DNA of 9,279 nt from Deltaproteobacteria bacterium. GTDB taxonomy: Bacteria > Desulfobacterota > DSM-4660 > Desulfatiglandales > Desulfatiglandaceae. Below are positions 5,933 through 9,279 of the stretch, in pieces. Position 1 is the stretch's first letter; every line of letters begins with the position of its first letter. A program made the position numbers and the translations under genes. The notes beneath the pieces are model-generated. The model was not told the DNA's origin and did not search any database. It saw nothing but the letters and a program-made list of their open reading frames with translations. The stretch lies in NCBI GenBank assembly GCA_019313765.1, contig JAFDAP010000042.1, positions 1 through 9,279 on the forward strand, in the 5' to 3' direction.

Positions 5933-7786
5933 CTAAACTCCGAAGGAACGATCCTGTGTTTCCCATGCAGAGCAGTCTCCCCACTTAATCGCCTCGATCT
6001 TTCCGTCCGTTACGGGTAACACGCCACCGATAAAGAACCTGGCACTCTGTACCTTGCCGGCCAAATAGGCAGCTTCCGCATTCTCTTTAATCAATTCCTC
6101 TTGCCTGGCGGAATCCTCCGCCCCCTTTTCCAGAAACAGCGCCTCAAGCTTTTCCTGCGCTACCACAGCACCCCAGAGAAGAAACCAGGAGACAACCACA
6201 TCGCCTGCAGCCTCAAGGACCGGGGTTGCCTTGAGAAACGGGTAAACTGGCGTCCCTTTGCCTGCGTGCTCGGCGAGGACCGATGGGATCTCAGACAGGG
6301 CATTTTTCGTTTTCCTGAACTGGTCTGCGTATTTCTTCCACCCGGAAAGGCGGTCGGCCCTGTCGGCCATCTCGTCCATGCCAGCCAGAAAATCTGCAAA
6401 GACCTTCCCCTTCTTCATCCCCAGCTTGCGGAAGGTCAGGTCCATGGCCTGAATCCCGGTTGTACCCTCAAAGATGCAGGCAACCTTGGAATCCCTCATG
6501 AACTGCTCCACAGGGTACTCACTTGAATACCCGTAGCCGCCATGGATCTGAATGGCGTCCGAGGCAAACAACACCCCTTTCTCTGTGGGGTATGCCTTGC
6601 AGATGGGGATGAGCAGATCAACCAGCCTCCCCCATCTTTGCCTCTCTTCGTCGTCCTCCGCAACACCGGTACGGTCCATGGCGTATCCGCAGTAATAGAG
6701 CATTGCCCGCATCCCCTCCACATGGGCCTTCATGGTGAGAAGCTGCCTGCGAATATCCGGATGTTCGATAATTGGCACCTGTTTCAGCGGGTCCGGTTTC
6801 GCGACGCTCATGCCCTGTTCTCTTTCTCGCGCATAGTTTAAGGCGTGCAGATAGGAGGCGGAACAGACGCTCTGCCCCCACATGCCCACCTCGAGGCGGG
6901 AGACGTTCATCATGTGGAACATGATCTTGATCCCCTCGCGCTCCTGTCCCAGGATGTAACCGGTGCACTTTCTGTTCTCCCCAAAGGCCAGGCTGGTTGT
7001 GGGAGATGCATTGAGCCCCATCTTGTGTTCGATACCCACGCAGTTGATGTCATTATGCTCACCCAACGAGCCGTCCTTATTGACGCGGTACTTGGGCACG
7101 ATAAAAATGGACAAACCCTTTGTGCCGGGGGGATCCCCCTCGATTCGAGCCAGAACCATATGCACGATGTTTTCAGCCACATCATGCTCGCCGTTGGTGA
7201 TAAAAATCTTTGACCCGACAATGAAATAGGTCCCGTCCGGCTTGCGGATCGCCTTGCACTTGCCCACACCCACGTCCGACCCGGCCCCGGCCTCTGTAAG
7301 AGCCATGGTCCCTGTCCATTGCCCTCCGTACATCGGCTCCATGTAGAGCCGTTTCTGTTCGTCGGTCCCGTAGAGCTCTATCAATTTGGCGGCATCGTGG
7401 GTCAGATTCACGTAGCACATAAAAGGGAAGTTAACGAAAAACATCTCATGCGTCGCAGTCATGATCACATGAGGCATTCCCTGACCACCAATCTCTTCAT
7501 CCTCACAAGGGGTAAGCCACCCCCCCTCAACGAACCTTTGATACGCCTCCTTCGTGCCTGGAGTGGAATAGACCTTTCCGTCCTCAAACCGGGCCGATTC
7601 TTTGTCTCCTTTAATGTTTAATGGAAACAGGATATTTTCTGCAAACTTGAGCGCTTCGGCAAGGACCATTTCAAAGACTTCACCCGAAAACTCCGAGAAT
7701 TTTCCATTCCCGCAAAGCTCCTGAACCTTCAACTGTTCAAAAAGAACGAACCTTATATCTCTTTCGTCAACTAACATACTGCCCAT
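5933..7786 (-). CDS. Acyl-CoA dehydrogenase, long (about 600-residue) type with C-terminal extension
   Basis: A 617-residue FAD enzyme expected to oxidise an acyl-CoA to the 2,3-enoyl-CoA, passing electrons to an electron-transfer flavoprotein not encoded here. Domain order: a short N-terminal segment typical of the long subfamily (LVDERDIRFVLFEQL, 5-19); the alpha-helical N-domain; the middle beta-domain with MALTEAGAGSDVG (161-173) and KIFITNGEHD (193-202); the C-domain with DAIQIHGGYGY (410-420); and a final region of about 150 residues found in DmdC/FadE5-like dehydrogenases. The probable catalytic base is E440 in IFEGTTGIQAMDL. The ATG at 7786 has AAGG 8 bases upstream; a second in-frame ATG at 7777 is possible. 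It is 53 bases from each neighbour. Long members often take bulky or unusual acyl chains, but the substrate cannot be read directly. Confidence 0.95.
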   Translation of the reverse strand: MGSMLVDERDIRFVLFEQLKVQELCGNGKFSEFSGEVFEMVLAEALKFAENILFPLNIKGDKESARFEDGKVYSTPGTKEAYQRFVEGGWLTPCEDEEIGGQGMPHVIMTATHEMFFVNFPFMCYVNLTHDAAKLIELYGTDEQKRLYMEPMYGGQWTGTMALTEAGAGSDVGVGKCKAIRKPDGTYFIVGSKIFITNGEHDVAENIVHMVLARIEGDPPGTKGLSIFIVPKYRVNKDGSLGEHNDINCVGIEHKMGLNASPTTSLAFGENRKCTGYILGQEREGIKIMFHMMNVSRLEVGMWGQSVCSASYLHALNYAREREQGMSVAKPDPLKQVPIIEHPDIRRQLLTMKAHVEGMRAMLYYCGYAMDRTGVAEDDEERQRWGRLVDLLIPICKAYPTEKGVLFASDAIQIHGGYGYSSEYPVEQFMRDSKVACIFEGTTGIQAMDLTFRKLGMKKGKVFADFLAGMDEMADRADRLSGWKKYADQFRKTKNALSEIPSVLAEHAGKGTPVYPFLKATPVLEAAGDVVVSWFLLWGAVVAQEKLEALFLEKGAEDSARQEELIKENAEAAYLAGKVQSARFFIGGVLPVTDGKIEAIKWGDCSAWETQDRSFGV

Positions 7787-7817
7787 AAGGATTACCTTTT
7801 TGTTTCAAGTTCTTTTC

Positions 7818-7835
7818 CTTAAGTACCAACTTAAG
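7818..7835. repeat. Perfect inverted repeat between hydratase and dehydrogenase genes
   Basis: CTTAAGT (7818-7824) and ACTTAAG (7829-7835) form a perfect 7-bp stem with a 4-base loop, in the 53-base gap between the hydratase stop and the dehydrogenase start. There is no following U-tract. Either a short mRNA hairpin affecting expression of the downstream genes or a dyad protein-binding site; both are inferences. Confidence 0.5.
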
Positions 7836-7839
7836 TTAT

Positions 7840-8628
7840 CTATTTCCCAGTGAACCTGGGTCTCCTTTTTTCCAAAAAGGCATTGGTGCCCTCTCGGGCA
7901 TCTTCGGTTAGAAGGGTTTCGGCAAACATGTCCTGCTCGAAATCCAGGCCCTGCCTTAAAGGCATTTCTCCTCCCTCATAAATAGCTTTTTTACAAACAC
8001 CTATTGCCACAGAACCTTTATCAACTAATCGAGACGCGAACGCCTGGACTTCATCCCACAACTTTTCATCTGGCACTACCCTGTTAACTAAACCAATTCT
8101 AAGGGCCTCCTGAGCATCTATTGGATCTCCTGTTGTGATCATCTCCAACGCCTTTGTGCGTCCCACCAAACGGAGGAGCCTCTGGCTTCCGCCTGCGCCA
8201 GGTATAATCCCTATTTTAATCTCGGGCTGGCCGAATTTAGCACTTTCAGCCGATATGCGAAAATCACAGGCCATAGCCACTTCGCATCCCATTCCAAAGG
8301 CAAGTCCGTTTACAGCAGCAATGGTCGGCTTGGGGCATTTCTCCATCATTGTTGGCTTGAACATCCGGTCAAGCGCTTCTCTGATCTTTCTGGAATCTAC
8401 AAGCTTTGACCACTCATTGACCATATTTATGTCAGCGCCCGCCATAAACGCTTTGCCAGCCCCCGTAATCACAATAACCCGGACTGAATCATCAGATGCC
8501 AGTTCAATAAATCCATCGGTGAGTTCAGTTGACAGGGCCTTGTTGTATGCATTCAAGACATCGGGCCGATTGAAGGTGAGCTTTCCTATTCCACTTATTC
8601 TCTCCAAAATAATATTTTCATACTCCAT
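7840..8628 (-). CDS. Enoyl-CoA hydratase (crotonase family)
   Basis: A 262-residue crotonase expected to add water across a 2,3-enoyl-CoA. The oxyanion-hole segments are present (KAFMAGADI at 59-67 and NGLAFGMGCEVAMACDFR at 107-124). Both catalytic glutamates of true hydratases are kept: E116 in GMGCE and E136 in FGQPEIKIG, corresponding to Glu144 and Glu164 of rat mitochondrial hydratase. That favours hydration over isomerase, hydrolase or thioesterase relatives. The C-terminus FLEKRRPRFTGK is typical. The ATG at 8628 has GAGGA 8 bases upstream; this Shine-Dalgarno lies in the last codons of the small upstream ORF, whose stop is 4 bases away. By eye the gene is AT-richer than the others in the operon. 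It should act on the product of the adjacent dehydrogenase. Confidence 0.94.
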   Translation of the reverse strand: MEYENIILERISGIGKLTFNRPDVLNAYNKALSTELTDGFIELASDDSVRVIVITGAGKAFMAGADINMVNEWSKLVDSRKIREALDRMFKPTMMEKCPKPTIAAVNGLAFGMGCEVAMACDFRISAESAKFGQPEIKIGIIPGAGGSQRLLRLVGRTKALEMITTGDPIDAQEALRIGLVNRVVPDEKLWDEVQAFASRLVDKGSVAIGVCKKAIYEGGEMPLRQGLDFEQDMFAETLLTEDAREGTNAFLEKRRPRFTGK

Positions 8629-8632
8629 AGTT

Positions 8633-8842
8633 TCAGTCCTCTGTATATTTTAAGCTTTTCCCATTGACGGAGTTCAGGTTTGTTATAGAGGCAAGTTCCC
8701 CGTCCAAGCCCAACTTACAAAAGTAGTGTCCAAAAACTTCTTTATAACAATCCAGCATCTCGTCGGTCAGTTCAATGTCATCAGGATTACCATAAAGCAT
8801 CAAGCAATCGGTTATGAAGTGGGAGCTCCGCCAGTCAAACAA
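8633..8842 (-). CDS. Short hypothetical ORF upstream of the hydratase (possibly a gene remnant)
   Basis: A 69-codon frame that could start at TTG (8842); an internal ATG is at 8800. Neither has a good Shine-Dalgarno. It is rich in acidic residues (NPDDIELTDEML) and lacks signal peptide or membrane segments; I do not recognise a family. In its favour, it ends only 4 bases before the hydratase ATG and its last codons contain the hydratase Shine-Dalgarno, the arrangement of translationally coupled operon genes. Against it, there is no proper start. A second minus-strand open frame (8985-8812), ending in VCLTGGAPTS, overlaps its beginning in another frame, so the two may be pieces of one decayed gene broken by a frameshift near 8812-8830. 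Alternatively it is chance. Confidence 0.35.
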   Translation of the reverse strand: MFDWRSSHFITDCLMLYGNPDDIELTDEMLDCYKEVFGHYFCKLGLDGELASITNLNSVNGKSLKYTED

Positions 8843-8889
8843 ACTTTGTGGCCATATAATGTGTCACGGCGATCTTTAATACAGAAAAT

Positions 8890-8936
8890 ATCAAATGCCT
8901 GGAACAAAAGGGGTGAACCCAACCGTATTTGGTTAC
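8890..8936 (+). repeat. Imperfect direct repeat, copy 1
   Basis: Begins ATCAAATGCCTGGAACAAAA, continues with a GGGG and an AACC core, and ends with AACC (8921-8924) and GGTT (8931-8934) able to pair around a 6-base loop. About 22 of the first 30 positions match copy 2 at 9166-9207, allowing one gap. Origin unknown; possibly REP-like. Confidence 0.45.
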
Positions 8937-8949
8937 TCAAGATAAGTAT

Positions 8950-8976
8950 AACCAAAGCGGTCCTGACCGAATGGTT
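8950..8976. promoter_or_regulatory. Candidate operator dyad at the predicted start site
   Basis: On the minus strand this reads AACCA-TT-CGGTC-AG-GACCG-CTT-TGGTT. The inner arms CGGTC/GACCG and outer arms AACCA/TGGTT are each perfectly complementary, separated by a 2/3-base asymmetry. It lies across the transcription start expected from the -10 box at 8980-8985, a position suited to a repressor such as a TetR-family acyl-CoA sensor. No regulator gene is in the window. The site is inferred from symmetry and position only. Confidence 0.4.
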
Positions 8977-8979
8977 GGT

Positions 8980-9007
8980 AGGATATCAGAATATTTCAAA
9001 GTGTCAA
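8980..9007 (-). promoter_or_regulatory. Candidate sigma70 promoter of the operon
   Basis: On the minus strand a consensus -35 TTGACA (9007-9002) is followed after 16 bases by TATCCT (8985-8980), 4 of 6 matches to the -10 consensus. A start near 8973 would give a leader of about 130 bases to the small ORF or about 345 bases to the hydratase. It is the best promoter-like pair I found upstream of the operon, but a weak -10 and an AT-rich setting make chance possible. Confidence 0.4.
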
Positions 9008-9165
9008 GAAAAACTTGAAGCCATGGCCCTGAGCCTTAGCTTTGGTCCTACAAACTGCACCTAAATTTCGTTCCCATTAATCATTTCTGAAAGATAACCA
9101 ACTAAAATTGCAACATTTTTTATTCGGCCCATTTTCGAGATCCCATTGTGTCTGGAGTGAATAAA

Positions 9166-9207
9166 ATCAAGTGCTTGGCACAGAGGGGATAACCGGAAAG
9201 GTTACAC
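9166..9207 (+). repeat. Imperfect direct repeat, copy 2
   Basis: Begins ATCAAGTGCTTGGCACAGAG followed by GGGATAACC. TAACC (9190-9194) and GGTTA (9200-9204) can form a 5-bp stem with a 5-base loop, matching the AACC/GGTT hairpin at the end of copy 1. It starts 276 bases after copy 1. Read on the minus strand in the same frame, the two copies give related peptides (RLGSPLLFQAFDI and RLSPLCQALDF). Confidence 0.45.
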
Positions 9208-9221
9208 ATAGGTTACACAAA
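9200..9221 (+). repeat. Short tandem repeat, 11-base period
   Basis: GGTTACACATA is followed directly by GGTTACACAAA, two 11-base units differing at one position. One helical turn per unit would place both on the same DNA face, as in paired protein-binding sites, but two units are weak evidence. It overlaps the end of the longer direct repeat. Confidence 0.35.
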
Positions 9222-9279
9222 GCCAAAATTTCTTCCTTTCTGAAACAGCGATGTCCATCCTACCGCTTATAGGTTCAAT

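Larger units (their letters stand above)
8843..9279. other. AT-rich region without a convincing gene
   Basis: These 437 bases contain no frame with both a plausible start and recognisable protein content. They hold a candidate minus-strand promoter (8980-9007), a dyad over its predicted start site (8950-8976), two copies of an imperfect direct repeat (8890-8936 and 9166-9207), and a short tandem repeat (9200-9221). A stop-free minus-strand frame spans 8985-8812. The region looks like the operon's upstream control region mixed with degenerate repeat or relic sequence. Confidence 0.6.

Noticed and set aside
8726..9064. Plus-strand 112-codon frame starting with GTG
   Set aside because: No Shine-Dalgarno, no recognisable domain, antisense to the short ORF and through the promoter and repeat region; composition looks non-coding.
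8890..9207. CRISPR array
   Set aside because: Only two diverged copies 276 bases apart; no regular spacing or identical repeats, and no cas genes.
9202..9279. Minus-strand open frame entering from the right edge (25 codons to a TAA)
   Set aside because: Too short to judge and runs into the tandem repeat; no recognisable sequence, so not called as the end of a neighbouring gene.

Overview
The window looks like a chromosomal catabolic operon from an anaerobic, acyl-CoA-oxidising bacterium. The best guess is a sulfate-reducing or syntrophic Desulfobacterota (deltaproteobacterium). Three things point there: a long-form (about 600-residue) acyl-CoA dehydrogenase, a B12 mutase split into large and small subunits, and a thiolase next to a DUF35 (OB-fold/zinc-ribbon) protein. 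Taxonomy is inferred from protein style only; there is no rRNA or marker gene.

All convincing genes lie on the minus strand, so transcription runs from right to left. In that order they are: a short unrecognised ORF (8842-8633); an enoyl-CoA hydratase (8628-7840); a long acyl-CoA dehydrogenase (7786-5933); an HMG-CoA-synthase-like protein fused to DUF35 (5879-4467); an SCP-x/BbsB-like thiolase (4455-3265); a classical thiolase (3149-1935); a B12-dependent acyl-CoA mutase large subunit (1831-158); and the start of its cobalamin-binding small subunit (132 to the left edge). Gaps are 4, 53, 53, 11, 115, 103 and 25 bases. Nearly every gene has a good Shine-Dalgarno sequence and there is no obvious U-tract terminator, so one operon is likely. 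Inverted repeats sit in three of the gaps.

The 437 bases right of the small ORF are AT-rich and hold no convincing gene. They contain a candidate minus-strand sigma70 promoter, a dyad at its predicted start site, an imperfect direct repeat, and an open frame that may be part of a decayed gene.

Together the enzymes would dehydrogenate an acyl-CoA, hydrate it, cleave a 3-oxoacyl-CoA, and rearrange a carbon skeleton through adenosylcobalamin. The 3-hydroxyacyl-CoA dehydrogenase, acyl-CoA activating enzyme and electron-transfer flavoprotein are not in the window.

Two proteins depart from their families. By eye alignment, the mutase has lost the methylmalonyl-CoA carboxylate-binding Arg and Tyr (now Ala and Phe) and the active-site His (now Gln), so its substrate is probably not methylmalonyl-CoA. 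The HMG-CoA-synthase-like/DUF35 fusion has lost all three catalytic residues (Glu, Cys, His) and is probably a structural or CoA-binding partner of the adjacent thiolase. The cluster may encode an undescribed anaerobic pathway for a branched or otherwise unusual acid; this is inference.
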